A stretch of DNA of 64,000 bases from Dromaius novaehollandiae (Eukaryota; Chordata; Aves; Casuariiformes; Dromaiidae), in NCBI RefSeq assembly GCF_036370855.1, contig NC_088099.1, positions 150,369,517-150,433,516 on the forward strand, read 5' to 3'. Shown here piece after piece: positions 15,401 through 23,954 of this stretch. Each line of letters begins with the position of its first letter. Positions within the stretch are counted from its first letter, which is position 1. The translations under genes were made by a program, and so were the position numbers. The notes beneath the pieces were generated by a model. It was not told where the DNA came from, ran no database searches, and saw only the letters and a program-made list of their open reading frames with translations.

Positions 15401-17377
15401 TCTTTAAATTTTATTTCTTCTGCACAGCAAAAAAGTAGAATTCACTTCTTTATGGAAGTAAAAAGCTTTGCCTTCAGTATCCATTTTATTCACAGTCAAT
15501 ACTTATAATTCAAAAAAAAAAAAAACCACAAAGAAATTGAAACAACATATCTGTTCACCAAATTAATAGTTACAATTATTCAACTTCCAGATTTGCTTAG
15601 GTCAGATTATTATAGAATATACACCTGAGAAAAATATAATGTAGTCCTTTTTTAAAACCATTTCCTATGGACACATTCATGTGCCATTATTTGTTTTAGG
15701 ATTATAAACCTCAAAGAGCGGCCAAAAGTGAGAATAATCACAGAGAACTCCAAAAACTTGAACTTTAAAAGTTTAACTAAGCAGTTAAGTCTCTGGAGAA
15801 TGAAATACTGTACCGAAGACTTTGTCTTTTCTTCTCTAGAAGAAAAATGAATGTGACCAAAGCTCCCAAGACACACAGTGGTTCCTAGTGTGTAGTGAGA
15901 AGGTTATGAGAAAACTGAAAAAGGTTTCCCTTAAAGGTCAATTTTGATTTGTAACTCTGTGAAGACCACAGACGCCCATTTCTGGCAGAAATGTCTGGGC
16001 TTGCCCTTTTTGGCCTATGTCATAGAACACAACACAGTTTTGCTCCATGTAAAAGCCACATAACCGTACAGAATACTGTTGCTGTGTTGTACAAAAAGGA
16101 CCTTCACAGTTCTCAGTGGAAGCCTTAACCAGGCAGGCCAAGGCCTCGTGGCAGATACAGCTGCCTGAACTCATTTTCTACATGCAACCTCTGGTGACAA
16201 CGTTAAATTTTTTCCACCCCTATTCCCCTGTCAGCCCCTATTAGCTATGAAGCTAAATATGAGTAGCTCTAGACTGGCAGCTACATGGCCAGATTTACAG
16301 AGATGAAGCTCAGTCTACTCAAATACAGAAGAACAAATTCCAGTTCAGAGCAACCCATATTGGAAGAAACTTGAGAGTCACAGCAGTTGTCACCTTTAGC
16401 AGCGCTGTTCAGTCAGTTGGCTGAGCTTCTGGAAACCTTGAAAATTCACTTGGCTAACTTTTTTGAAATTAGAGTCAGGCAGACCTTTCTTATTGCACTG
16501 AACATGCCACAGTCACTTACCAGAGAGATCATGTATGCGGTTATATGACAAATTCAGCACAGTTAAGTTAAGGAGTTTTTCTAGTCCTAAATAAAGCAAG
16601 GGAAAAAGAAACAGAGTAAGATTTGTTTCAGAAGTATGTGCTGCTTTCATCAAAGCAAAACAAGTAAGGCTTTTAGAGTAGTAACAACAAATTATGACTG
16701 CAAACTACAACCGTAATATAAAGAACATCATAGCTTTTCCTTCTTAAGCAAGGTATCTTGCTATGATAAAGCTTACAGAGACCATGTACTCATTTCAAAA
16801 TGTAGACTGCAATACGACTAGTAATTAAGATTAGCTTAGTATAATGTTAGTTATACTATGCTAGTTATACTACATATATGCATATTTTCCAAAAGCAAAT
16901 TTTAAACACAACTCCCACAAAAGTTTCCTAAGTCATTAAACGGACGGAAGGACAGACTGCCGACCCTCCACCCTGGTGATGAGGTTGCAGGACAGGTTCA
17001 GCGTGCGCAGGCTGGCCAGGGAGCCGAGTCCCTCCATGAGGCGGATTTGGTTGGACGACAGATCCAAGTGCTGCAAGCCGCGGAGGTGGCCGAGCCCCTC
17101 GATCCTGGCGATGCGGTTGCAGTGCAGGTTGAGCGTGCGCAGCTCCGCGCTCAGGGCGACCTCCAGCAGGCTGCGGGGACAGGAAACCCGCGTCACCCGG
17201 TCGCGACCGACCTGCCGACCGGCCGCGGCCGTCCGGCCCCGGGCCCCCCCGCCATGGCCGCAGCCTTCCCTCTCCCCACAGGCCCTAGCTCCCGGCGGCG
17301 ACGGGAACTCACCTCTGAAGGCCCCTGTCCATGAGGCTGAGCTCCCCGCGGCCGGCGCCGGCGCCGGCCCCCGCCAT
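297..17377 (-). CDS. LRRCC1: LRRCC1, leucine-rich repeat and coiled-coil centrosomal protein 1 (17 exons, 3' end outside window)
   Basis: A centrosomal/centriolar protein that, from family knowledge, supports spindle-pole integrity. Seventeen exons were assembled by hand: 17377-17313, 17170-16965, 16586-16521, 14746-14579, 13774-13614, 13513-13304, 12465-12263, 11127-10944, 10611-10463, 9223-9019, 6340-6201, 4934-4733, 4352-4167, 2858-2684, 1795-1632, 840-632, 434-297. They total 2,831 nt (943 codons plus 2 nt), and every junction keeps frame. Residues ~22-168 are leucine-rich repeats (for example NLHCNRI, HLDLSSNQI, TLNLSCNLI, NLSYNRI). Residues 169-222 form the LRR cap. Residues ~223-421 are polar and probably disordered. 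Residues 422 onward are heptad-rich coiled coil. The human protein is about 1,032 aa, so one or two terminal exons (~90 aa) must lie left of position 1. The start ATG has an excellent Kozak context (GGCGGCATGG) inside a CpG island. No stop or frameshift was seen. Confidence 0.95.
632..840 (-). CDS. LRRCC1: LRRCC1 coding exon 16 (coiled coil)
   Basis: Acceptor tcttctaaag, donor CAG|gtgatg, 209 nt, ending in phase 2. Encodes GLKEKDQQI, LDEKAAEFEELMEKLERQNE and RKEELKQLLEEKEVELDDV, matching the family's LEKLERHNERKEKLKQQL. It has no internal Met-initiated ORF, so a simple ATG-to-stop ORF search misses it. Confidence 0.93.
1632..1795 (-). CDS. LRRCC1: LRRCC1 coding exon 15 (coiled coil)
   Basis: Acceptor tttatctag, donor GAA|gtaagt, 164 nt. 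Encodes LAQDRGKLEAKIEVL and KIVDDQTETIRKLKE, nearly identical to the family's IIDDQTETIRKLKD. This is the best conserved block of the coiled coil. Confidence 0.95.
2684..2858 (-). CDS. LRRCC1: LRRCC1 coding exon 14 (coiled coil)
   Basis: Acceptor ttcatgcag, donor G|gtaaaa, 175 nt, ending in phase 1. Encodes EEDKQKAVKIELLKKENAKL and KMERKIWGQELAQQG, matching the family's RTERKVWGHELAQQG. Confidence 0.94.
4167..4352 (-). CDS. LRRCC1: LRRCC1 coding exon 13 (coiled coil)
   Basis: Acceptor aactttag, donor AAG|gtactt, exactly 62 codons, phase 0. Encodes VRDAFENVAAELAEHKQAL and LIQDLTSIVKEQKANI, matching the family's VKDGFENVATELAKSKHAL and LIKDLTCMVKEQKTKL. Confidence 0.93.
4733..4934 (-). CDS. 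LRRCC1: LRRCC1 coding exon 12 (coiled coil)
   Basis: Acceptor aactccag, donor GAG|gtaaga, 202 nt. Encodes KELETRV, LSKEVAKEEQRHEERVKEF and YMELEDEFRLALTIEAKRF, close to the family's YMDLENEFRIALTVEARRF. Confidence 0.95.
6201..6340 (-). CDS. LRRCC1: LRRCC1 coding exon 11 (coiled coil)
   Basis: Acceptor ttctccacag, donor AG|gtatgg, 140 nt, ending in phase 2. Encodes IQEAEIKASASEREVQLLRI and LHELLILREQEQR, matching the family's IQEVELKASAADREIYLLR and LHQLLALKEQEHR. The intron before it (6341-9018) is the largest in the gene here. Confidence 0.94.
9019..9223 (-). CDS. LRRCC1: LRRCC1 coding exon 10 (coiled coil)
   Basis: Acceptor attttcag, donor GAG|gtaata, 205 nt. Encodes RLKELILKEREVKTRLQADV and LEETLSKMETQRLQQRTAE. 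Aligns with the family's RLKEIIFRERNSK and LEKTLEKMERQKRQQQAAQ. Confidence 0.93.
10424..10442. repeat. (AT)n microsatellite
   Basis: About nine AT units in the intron just downstream of LRRCC1 exon 9. Confidence 0.85.
10463..10611 (-). CDS. LRRCC1: LRRCC1 coding exon 9 (coiled coil begins)
   Basis: Acceptor cttgcttag, donor AG|gtacag, 149 nt, ending in phase 2. Encodes ALIQELDQEKERRWKAEQAE, matching the family's LVEQLDQEREKRWRAEQAE. Heptads start here. Confidence 0.93.
10944..11127 (-). CDS. LRRCC1: LRRCC1 coding exon 8
   Basis: Acceptor ctgttacag, donor CGA|gtatgt, 184 nt. Encodes a poorly conserved, Ser/Glu-rich linker ending EESTYR, just before the coiled coil. Support comes mainly from frame, splice sites and order, because the sequence itself is divergent. 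Confidence 0.82.
11613..11657. repeat. (TATATC)n/(AT)n compound microsatellite
   Basis: A pure AT run followed by several tatatc hexamers, in the intron between LRRCC1 exons 7 and 8. A shorter AT run lies at about 11149-11160. Confidence 0.85.
12263..12465 (-). CDS. LRRCC1: LRRCC1 coding exon 7
   Basis: Acceptor cttag, donor CAG|gtattt, 203 nt, phase 0 in and 2 out. Encodes a basic polar linker with KRDTDPTSESEHESGKENDR and KVVKRSKIP, aligning with family motifs KRDTDITSESDYGNRKECNR and KVPRRSKIP. Confidence 0.9.
13304..13513 (-). CDS. LRRCC1: LRRCC1 coding exon 6
   Basis: Acceptor ttttaatag, donor AAG|gtgatt, exactly 70 codons, phase 0. The linker contains LPVVTPHIDQALAHF and SSSEPEK, then KIEDQISQILQK, which corresponds to the family's KLDDQILQLLNE. 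Fast-evolving region after the LRRs. Confidence 0.9.
13614..13774 (-). CDS. LRRCC1: LRRCC1 coding exon 5 (LRR cap)
   Basis: Acceptor ccctcaag, donor AAG|gtgctg, 161 nt, ending in phase 0. Encodes GYREIVLQTLPQLTVLDG, the closing cap of the LRR domain (family: GYRAVILQTLPQLRILDC), then an acidic stretch ending KDK. It is separated from exon 6 by an intron of only 100 bp. Confidence 0.9.
14579..14746 (-). CDS. LRRCC1: LRRCC1 coding exon 4 (LRR)
   Basis: Acceptor tattttcag, donor G|gtatgg, 168 nt, phase 1 in and out. Encodes residues ~113-168, including IELHSNCIDNMNHFLQC and LTNLTLEKNGKTNPIC, matching the family's LHSNRIDSIHHLLQC and LTNLILEKDGDDNPVC. Confidence 0.93.
16521..16586 (-). CDS. LRRCC1: LRRCC1 coding exon 3 (LRR)
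   Basis: A 66-nt exon with acceptor tatttag and donor G|gtaagt. Encodes one LRR (LEKLLNLTVLNLSYNRIHDLSG), which aligns with the family's LEELINLTRLNVSYNHIDDLSG. Phase 1 in and out. Confidence 0.93.
16965..17170 (-). CDS. LRRCC1: LRRCC1 coding exon 2 (first LRRs)
   Basis: Acceptor cccgcag. Encodes residues 22-90 with three LRR units, including NLHCNRIARIEGL, HLDLSSNQI and TLNLSCNLITRVEG. The donor G|gtcggc departs from GTRAGT after position 2, but the frame joins exactly to exon 3 (phase 1). This exon is very GC-rich, unlike the rest of the gene, because it sits in the CpG island. Confidence 0.9.
17313..17377 (-). CDS. LRRCC1: LRRCC1 coding exon 1
   Basis: ATG at 17377 in context GGCGGCATGG. 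Encodes residues 1-21: a short alanine/glycine alternation, then LMDRGLQ, which matches the family's MDKGLQS. The donor is AG|gtgagt and the exon ends in phase 2. The 5' UTR is not delimited. Confidence 0.85.
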
Positions 17378-17488
17378 GCCGCCCTCACTTCGAATTTCCC
17401 TCCCCACTCAACGGCGGCGCCCCGCGCTTTACGGCTGCCGCAAAACATCACCTCCCGCTCCCGCTCCCCTGCCCCACCACCCCCCGCA

Positions 17489-17497
17489 GGGGCGGGG
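17489..17497 (+). promoter_or_regulatory. GC box (GGGGCGGGG)
   Basis: A Sp/KLF-type GC box about 112 bp upstream of the LRRCC1 ATG, adjoining the NRF1-like site. Motif match only. Confidence 0.5.
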
Positions 17498-17513
17498 GGG
17501 AGAGGACAGCACG

Positions 17514-17523
17514 GCGCATGCGC
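17514..17523. promoter_or_regulatory. NRF1-type palindromic site (GCGCATGCGC)
   Basis: A perfect match to the NRF1 consensus palindrome, about 137 bp upstream of the LRRCC1 start codon, within the CpG island. NRF1 sites are common in TATA-less promoters. Binding is inferred. Confidence 0.6.
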
Positions 17524-17620
17524 GGCGCAGCCAGCGGCGCCACAGCGCGGGGCTGGCTGGTGGCCGGGAGCGGCCGAGGGAGGGTGGTCGGGCGCCCCTT
17601 GAGACGGTGTTCTGGGGGCT

Positions 17621-20600
17621 CTGAGTCCTTCTAGACTTCCTAGTCTTGGGTGTTTTACTCAGATCACAGCTGGGAGCTCACTGCTTGCTCAGGTGGGCCT
17701 AGGCGAGGAGCAAGAGTTAGCGCTGTGAGAAGGGGTGTTTTCTGCGCGCAGAAGCCCCCGCAGCGCATACACTGGTGGCTGCCCCGTGGGGCTGCCCGCT
17801 CGGGGCACACGTGCATGGCGTGGCCTCTGCCACATCCTAGGAAGCAGGGAAGGCCTTGGGGTCTGGCGGGCTCACGGGCAAGACCTGCTGGTCCCAACTG
17901 GCAGGTCTCCCTCCATGTAGGTTGCTTGGCCAGCACGGAGATGGCCTGGGCGAGCAGAGGGTGGTGACACGGCACTGACCGTGACAGAAGAGCTGAAATT
18001 CCAGACAGAAATGTCATTAAAGGTGCATTTTGGTTAAGCAAAATTCAGTAAGACTGGACTGAATGTCCTAACAGACTTTTTACATGAACCAGGAGTTGTA
18101 TGTACTTTTTAATGTCAGTCTCCTTGTAGTACCCTAGGTGTGCAGTGCTCTAGATGTTGCTTCATACATTACTCTTCAGGGCACTGCAGCATCGCTGTGT
18201 AGGCTCACAGTGCAACACAGAGTATCTGAGAGAGAAAATGCAAATCCATCCCTGTTTGGGGGAGCAGATTCCTCTAACTCTGTCTAGAAGTGGGGAGGGA
18301 GTCACCCCCACATCATACAGCCGGTCCTGGCATAGCATGAGTCTCTACCCCACTCTCACTCTTTACAACAGAGGTAGCCTCACAAAGTCTACACACATGA
18401 TTTTTACATGGCTACATTTATACCGATGGGTGCTACTCTTGGTGACACTCCCCAGCCACTGTTTACTGAAGTCTGTGGTTACAAAAGAATGTTTCACGCT
18501 TCTGCTGGCCCTTCATACCGCAGGGCAGAGACTGTATACAGCAGCTCATGCACACACACTTTTACTGATAGGTTAACTCAGTTAAGAGAAATATGTACAA
18601 GCAATAAACTGTATGGCTAGCCTGCACAGCTGTTAGGATGAAAGTGCAAACGTGGTAGCATGTCACAAAACAGTGGCTTTGCCCAGTTTTTTTGGTTAGC
18701 TATTACATGGGCTTGCTTTCTTGATCAGTAGCAAAAGCAGAATGAGAACATCTGCCAAGAAAATGGATAGATCCTTAGGTCTTTTAGACAGATGTATAAT
18801 GATTTTGGCCAAGCACAAGGAGAAAAAAATCTTTCCAAGGCACCAGACTATCACGTTCCTCAATGTGCAGTTCCATTTTCTGAAAAAAAAAAAAACCCTC
18901 ACAGTTTGTGAATACGCTATGGAGACCAGTGTGGCAGATGGGAAACTGGCTTCTAATGGGACTTGTGGAAATCCTGAAAGAGCTGTTGAGCAAAGCAAGT
19001 CAACGAAAATTGCTTTAGAATGACATATTCCCCACAAAAGATGAGCTAGAGAAGGGAGAAAAAAGGAGGGCTATACCTACAATTTGTCATTTTTCTCATG
19101 CTGACATATTCTGAAGAAAATTAGTATGACTATTTTTTCCCTAGTAACTGTCTTCAGAGCTCTCCTGTGTTCCTCTGGTCTTGTATCTTTGCTGAACAAC
19201 AACAGCAGCAAGCCTCTTCAATTAACACCCAAAAATATTCATTGAAACTTTGCAAGACAAATTAGGTTCTGATTTTCGCTCCATTGTCTCCCTGTAAAGT
19301 ATTTGGGTTGATGCAGAGGTAAGTCAACATCATATTTAAAACACTATGTAGTTAATTGAAGAGGAAATAAATAATCAAAAATCTTGCATTGTTTAGATAG
19401 ATGGGCTTCCTTCTCATCCATCCAATCAGTGAGTGGATCACAGAAATGTCCCAATGAGTACACAGAAAGTTCTTAAAGTTTACGTGGAGACAAAGGATTC
19501 CTTTCAGAGTACATTCAAATGCAGTTAGTTGCAATTGGGAGATAATGCATATCCATTTTAGGCAGCTAAAATATTCTTCCACTACTTTTCTGTATTGGTT
19601 TCTCTATTACATCCAGAGAAACTGAAGTGATTGAAGAGATAGTCATGATAAGCATTAAACATTTGACAATGAAGAACTTGATATTGAAGGCTAAAAGATT
19701 TTTGAAAGTCTGAAAATTAGAAGGGAAATCCTAAATGCTAGAACTAGAAATGCTCAGTTGAAGTTTCGTGATAAATCTTGACTGTTATATAGCACTCTCT
19801 TGACCTTATTTTACTGTCAAAGGGAACTCAGTAGTTGGCACTCAAAAAGAAATGTAGTTGTTCCCTGTTGAGTATGAAAATTACAGTTCTATGGCACTTT
19901 ATTTTGATGGTAATAGGACTTTTCAGCCTGCTCCAATTATCAAGGTAATCTCAGGCTTGTCTTACAAATGTGTAGGTTATTTTAGTCATTTATCTTTGTC
20001 CTATAGTAAGCATGCTGAGTCTCTGGATAATGCCATCACAGTGAATATGAGCAGGTATCCAGTACATAGTGGGGTGTGAGGCTGGAGATACTGACCTATG
20101 ATATGAAACCTTGGGATAACACTGTAGACTGAGAAAATGTATCCTCTTAGCCAAAGGGAGAGATGGGCATGTTACAGAAAGCCTTGAAAGTGAATATTTA
20201 TGATGTGCCTCAGAAGACTCTGCCCTTACATACTGTAAAAGAAAGCAGTTTGGATGAAAATTACCTGTTGCTGTTTAACTAGCTGTGTTTCATTGAGTTC
20301 CACCCTGGTAATGCTCTAAATCCACCTTAAATTGGTAGTTTACAGAACTTCCATTTTCATTGGATTTGTAGATATGTTCTCATTATCTCAGCTCTTGCTT
20401 CCTTACTCCTACTCTGACAACAAAATGAAAAGCATACACTTTGCATAAGCCTCAAAAGCATTTCACTGAAATCTGAGAAACATTTATCTGAGTTAGGCAG
20501 TAAGCACACACAAGAAAGTAATAATCTTGGTGGGGTTTTCTGAAGTGAGGCAGCTTTGTAAGAGGTAAAAAAGCCTGCTCTGCTTCTCAGGCGATTTTGG

Positions 20601-21120
20601 AAATGCCTGTATTATACTGGAAATTAACATACTTTGTGATAACAGTGAAACAAACTCAGTGGCATCTGCACTTGAAGCTGCTATTTACTGTAATATATAT
20701 TTGTTTTTAAAAATAGTAATACAAATCCAGCTGTATATGACAGAACACCCAACATAAAAAGTTGGAAGATTGCTGGGTATCAGAAAAGGCATATACATTC
20801 AGGGAGAACGAGTCTAAGAAAAAGCACTGGGATAAAACAGAAAACTATTTATTTTAGCTTTCTTTTCCACACAATTTCCAATTCATGAATACTGGTGAAT
20901 AAAGACTTTGAATTATGATGAATTATTCTTAATACACAGTAAATACATACTTGAATTTAAATAAATACTGCAATTCATAAAGTGAATAATAGCATTTTAA
21001 AGTGCATGCAGAGTTTTATAAATAGAACCCTGCTCCATTTATAACTCTCTAGAAATTTAGTGGTTAGATCTGTAGACTCTAGGACTTTTCTTTTTACTTT
21101 TTTTTTTTTTTAAGTAGGTG
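17621..21120. other. Intergenic, no gene seen
   Basis: The spacer between the LRRCC1 promoter and SLC7A13. The first ~400 bp (to about 18,000) is still GC-rich CpG-island shoulder with chance ORFs on both strands. The rest is ordinary AT-rich sequence with an A13 run near 18,883. I see no exon, RNA gene or recognisable transposon. Confidence 0.6.
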
Positions 21121-21124
21121 ATAT

Positions 21125-21290
21125 ATAGTGAGTGGTGCAGTGGTTTACAAAAGGTGGAAGAATTAGGTTAAATGCTATTCTGGAGCTGTGGATTCTGTCA
21201 CTGACTGTGCTCCAGAGTTCTGATGTGATGATGGACACTCACTTTAACCAACTTTTCAGTGTTGGTAAATAAGGATGGCATTTAGTTGCC
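21125..21290 (+). repeat. MIR-like SINE relic
   Basis: Contains ggtgcagtggttta near the start, then a tract resembling the MIR core (tctgtcactgactgtg), and finally tggtaaataaggatgg, which resembles the MIR end (ctgtaaaatggggat). Old and diverged. Recognised from memory of the consensus only. Confidence 0.4.
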
Positions 21291-22454
21291 TAAAACAGGT
21301 GACTAGTGTTTTAGATGCCCAACCAACCCTCTAGCTGCCACTCCAGAAGGGCAGGAATATCCTGTACATTTTGTGTCATATTTGTCAAGATGTGAAGATG
21401 TCTTGAGACCCAAGAACACCTAAAATGGCTTTCAATACTTGTGTTTGTGCAGCTGAAGTATTCCTTATTTTTGTCCTTTGTTTTTCTTTCCCTGGGTGGT
21501 GCTGAACCTGAATCCCTAGCACCTTTTCCCAGGTGCCCAACGTGATTTGAAGAAGTGCTTAATACGCACGGCCGCAGTGGGAGTCAATGGAGGCATAGCT
21601 AGTCACAAGGAACAAAGGTTCCTTCTCTGGCTTCTCTGTGTGCCCTCTCAGTTTCGGTTTGTCTGCCTATTCTGGGGTAATATTCTGTAATTCTTACAAC
21701 AGGCCCACTATGAACTGTTATGATTTAGTAGGTCTGACTGTTTTTTGACATTTGCCAATTTTTTCTTTGGACAGATGTAGTTAGTGATGACCATACTAAC
21801 AGACAGAATGAAAGAAGACACTAAATTCTGTTTAAGCAGCTGGAAGAAGTCATTGAAAATTAAAAAAACAAAAAAAACAAAAAAACCAGTCTATACACAT
21901 GCCTATCTTACCTGGAGGTGTTTTTCTCCCAGTGGCATACTACACAAACCTAGCTTTTCAGAGCCATTTATTTTGTCCTTGAGTGACAATCCAGCTCGTC
22001 GGAAGCAGTCTGCACCACCGTGTCTTCGAGGTGGGCTCGCTCAGAGCCGTGAGTACTTTTGCCTCACTGTATTACTAAGCTTTGACCTTCTGGACAAAAC
22101 TGGCTCCACAGCTTGACTGGCAAAAAGTAAAAACTTTGCAGCTAACAGTTTATGCATTGTCCCTTAATAACTCTTAGGGTATATGCTAAGCCACAGCTTC
22201 CTTTTCAGTCAGTTTCCCTCTTTCTGCCTATTTTTCTCTGCATCTGAAAAGAATATTTTTCTTGGGGTAAACATCTGTGTCAATGCTATATCCACATCTG
22301 ATTGAAGAGAAGCTCCTTTTGCATACTTTCAATATAAAATATACTAGAGAATGTTAAATACTTAGAAAAATCAGTTGGCTGCACTTAAAAAGGCACCCCC
22401 CAACCTAGGGGCGTTTTCAAGATTAAGATCTTTCTGTTCCACAGCCCCCCAGTG

Positions 22455-22565
22455 TACAGTGGAAGTGATAATATAGCCCCATCGCCTTGCAGGAGTGCTT
22501 GAAGATTAATAACTGCTTACGAAGCACTTGGATACTACTGTAATGATGAGCGCTGTAGAAAAGCT
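22455..22565 (+). repeat. MIR/amniote-SINE-like 3' tail
   Basis: Shows the order typical of MIR-family tails: a gtgataata segment, tgaagattaataactg, gaagcacttggatac, then tgatgagcgctgtagaaaagc. The order matches the consensus (…gaggattaaatg…aaagcacttagaac…aagcgct…) with heavy divergence. Confidence 0.5.
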
Positions 22566-22645
22566 AGAAGTCAACATAATTGTCTTGCTAGAGCGGTGTT
22601 TGATGAGTGAATTATAAACAAGCTTCAGTGTACACATTGACTGGT

Positions 22646-22659
22646 GGGGGGGGGGGGGG
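22646..22659 (+). repeat. G14 homopolymer
   Basis: Fourteen consecutive G, about 570 bp upstream of the SLC7A13 start codon. May be variable in length. Confidence 0.9.
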
Positions 22660-22829
22660 ATTCAGCAAAACATATTGGTGTCCGCTAGTGATCCCTGTCC
22701 ATTTTATATACTGATTGTGGAAAAATAGTACCTGACTGTTCAACTAAAGTCCTTGTCACAATCAATAACAGAAGGAGGCCTGAGTTTTTCTTAATGCTTG
22801 CCACACCCTACCCCTCTTCCTAGCTCTAA

Positions 22830-22945
22830 TGGAGAGGTAACATATACCCACCTCACAGGGTTGTCTCTGAAGACAAAAATATTTTGAAACCATTTGCTGA
22901 AAACCACCAGAGAAATGAAAAGCATTTACTATGTATTATTGTTAG
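22830..22945 (+). repeat. MIR/amniote-SINE-like 3' tail (second copy)
   Basis: Contains ccacctcacagggttgtc, then ttttgaaaccatttgctg, then gaaatgaaaagcatttact and gtattattgtta. This is the same order as the common amniote SINE tail (cctcatagggttgt…tgtttgtgaagc…aaaagcgctat…tattatt). It ends under 300 bp before the SLC7A13 ATG. Confidence 0.5.
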
Positions 22946-23230
22946 GCCAGTTTCTTTAAAAAAATTCTCAGACCTTAAAAATTTGTGAAGTACATATTAA
23001 ACCAACGTTTATATGAGTTGCCAACACTCCTGGAAGTATCTGGTTAATCATCTTCACACACAAGGCATCAAAACCCAAAGTATGCTTTCTTTTCTGAATG
23101 ATTAAGCCAGGCTTCTTGAAACATTTCACTAGCAAGCAGAGCCATGACAATCTTCTAACAACAAAGTGAATGAGAAATACATGTAGTCCAGTCTCTGAAG
23201 TCATATAATCTGCTGTAAAAAAAACAAAAA

Positions 23231-23954
23231 ATGGGAAAAGGAAAGAGTGACCATCCCAAAGATGTGAAAAGAAAAGAAGAGGCAAAGATGCAACTCAAAA
23301 GAAATATAGGTTATTTTGATGGAGTAAGTTTTATTATAGGATCTATAGTAGGGGCAGGGATCTTTGTGTCTCCCACGGGAGTGTTAAAATACTCCTTGCT
23401 TAACGTCGGTGTTGCACTTACGATCTGGACTGCTTCTGGGCTAGTTTCTCTGCTGGGTTCCCTCTGCTACGCCGAGCTGGGAACGGCTCTGCCATTATCT
23501 GGAGGTGAATACAGCCATATTAAAAGAGGCCTTGGATCCCTGCCAGCCTTTGTGTTCATCTGGACATCCACGTTTACTAAGCCGGCGTCGAACGCTGCTC
23601 GAGCCTTGCTGTTCGCTGAATATGCCACCCAGCCCTTTTACGGCAAGTGCCCCGCACCGCAAGTGCTGAAGAAATGCTTGGCCTTGGCGGCTCTCTGGTC
23701 CCTGGGGATTTTGAACGGGCGCAGTGTCAAAATGGCTGCATGGGTACAGACGGTTTTCACTGTGCTGAAGATGATGGCGCTGTCTGTCATCGCCGTCGGC
23801 GGCATAGTTCTGCTCCTGGGGGGCAGAAAGGAGCATCTGGCGAGATTCGAGGATGCGTTCGGTTCGGAGATTCCCAACGCGGTGCAGATTGCCGAAGCCT
23901 TCTTCCAAGGGCTATATGCATATGGTGGTTGGTGGTCCCTCAATTACATGGCAG
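23231..23954 (+). CDS. SLC7A13: SLC7A13 coding exon 1 (TM1-TM6)
   Basis: ATG at 23231 in context aaaaaATGGG; donor GCAG|gtatct; phase 1. Encodes residues 1-241 with TM1-TM6, the GAG motif, Cys140 and KKCLALAALWSLGILNGRSV. The exon is GC-richer than its surroundings. Reading through the donor reaches a stop about 60 nt later, so the splice is needed. Confidence 0.93.

Larger units (their letters stand above)
435..17312 (-). other. LRRCC1 introns
   Basis: The sixteen introns between the listed exons range from 100 bp (13514-13613) to 2,678 bp (6341-9018). Those above 300 bp are 841-1631, 1796-2683, 2859-4166, 4353-4732, 4935-6200, 6341-9018, 9224-10462, 10612-10943, 11128-12262, 12466-13303, 13775-14578, 14747-16520 and 16587-16964. 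They are AT-rich, with short poly(A)/poly(T) runs and the microsatellites listed separately. I recognised no nested gene or young transposon in them. Confidence 0.8.
16930..17620. promoter_or_regulatory. CpG island promoter of LRRCC1
   Basis: The local base composition changes sharply from AT-rich intron to GC-rich sequence dense in CpG. It covers exons 1 and 2 and the region upstream of the ATG at 17377. This is the usual form of a housekeeping vertebrate promoter. No TATA box is seen. The open frames across it on both strands follow from the low stop-codon frequency of GC-rich DNA. Whether it also drives a divergent plus-strand transcript cannot be told from sequence. Confidence 0.85.

Noticed and set aside
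16976-17624. Plus-strand ORFs of 95-208 codons across the CpG island
   Set aside because: They are antisense to LRRCC1 exons 1-2; low stop frequency in GC-rich DNA explains them.
17650-18041. ORFs of 105 (+) and 125 (-) codons right of the CpG island
   Set aside because: Overlapping on both strands, no domain, no splice or conservation signal; chance in GC-rich shoulder DNA.
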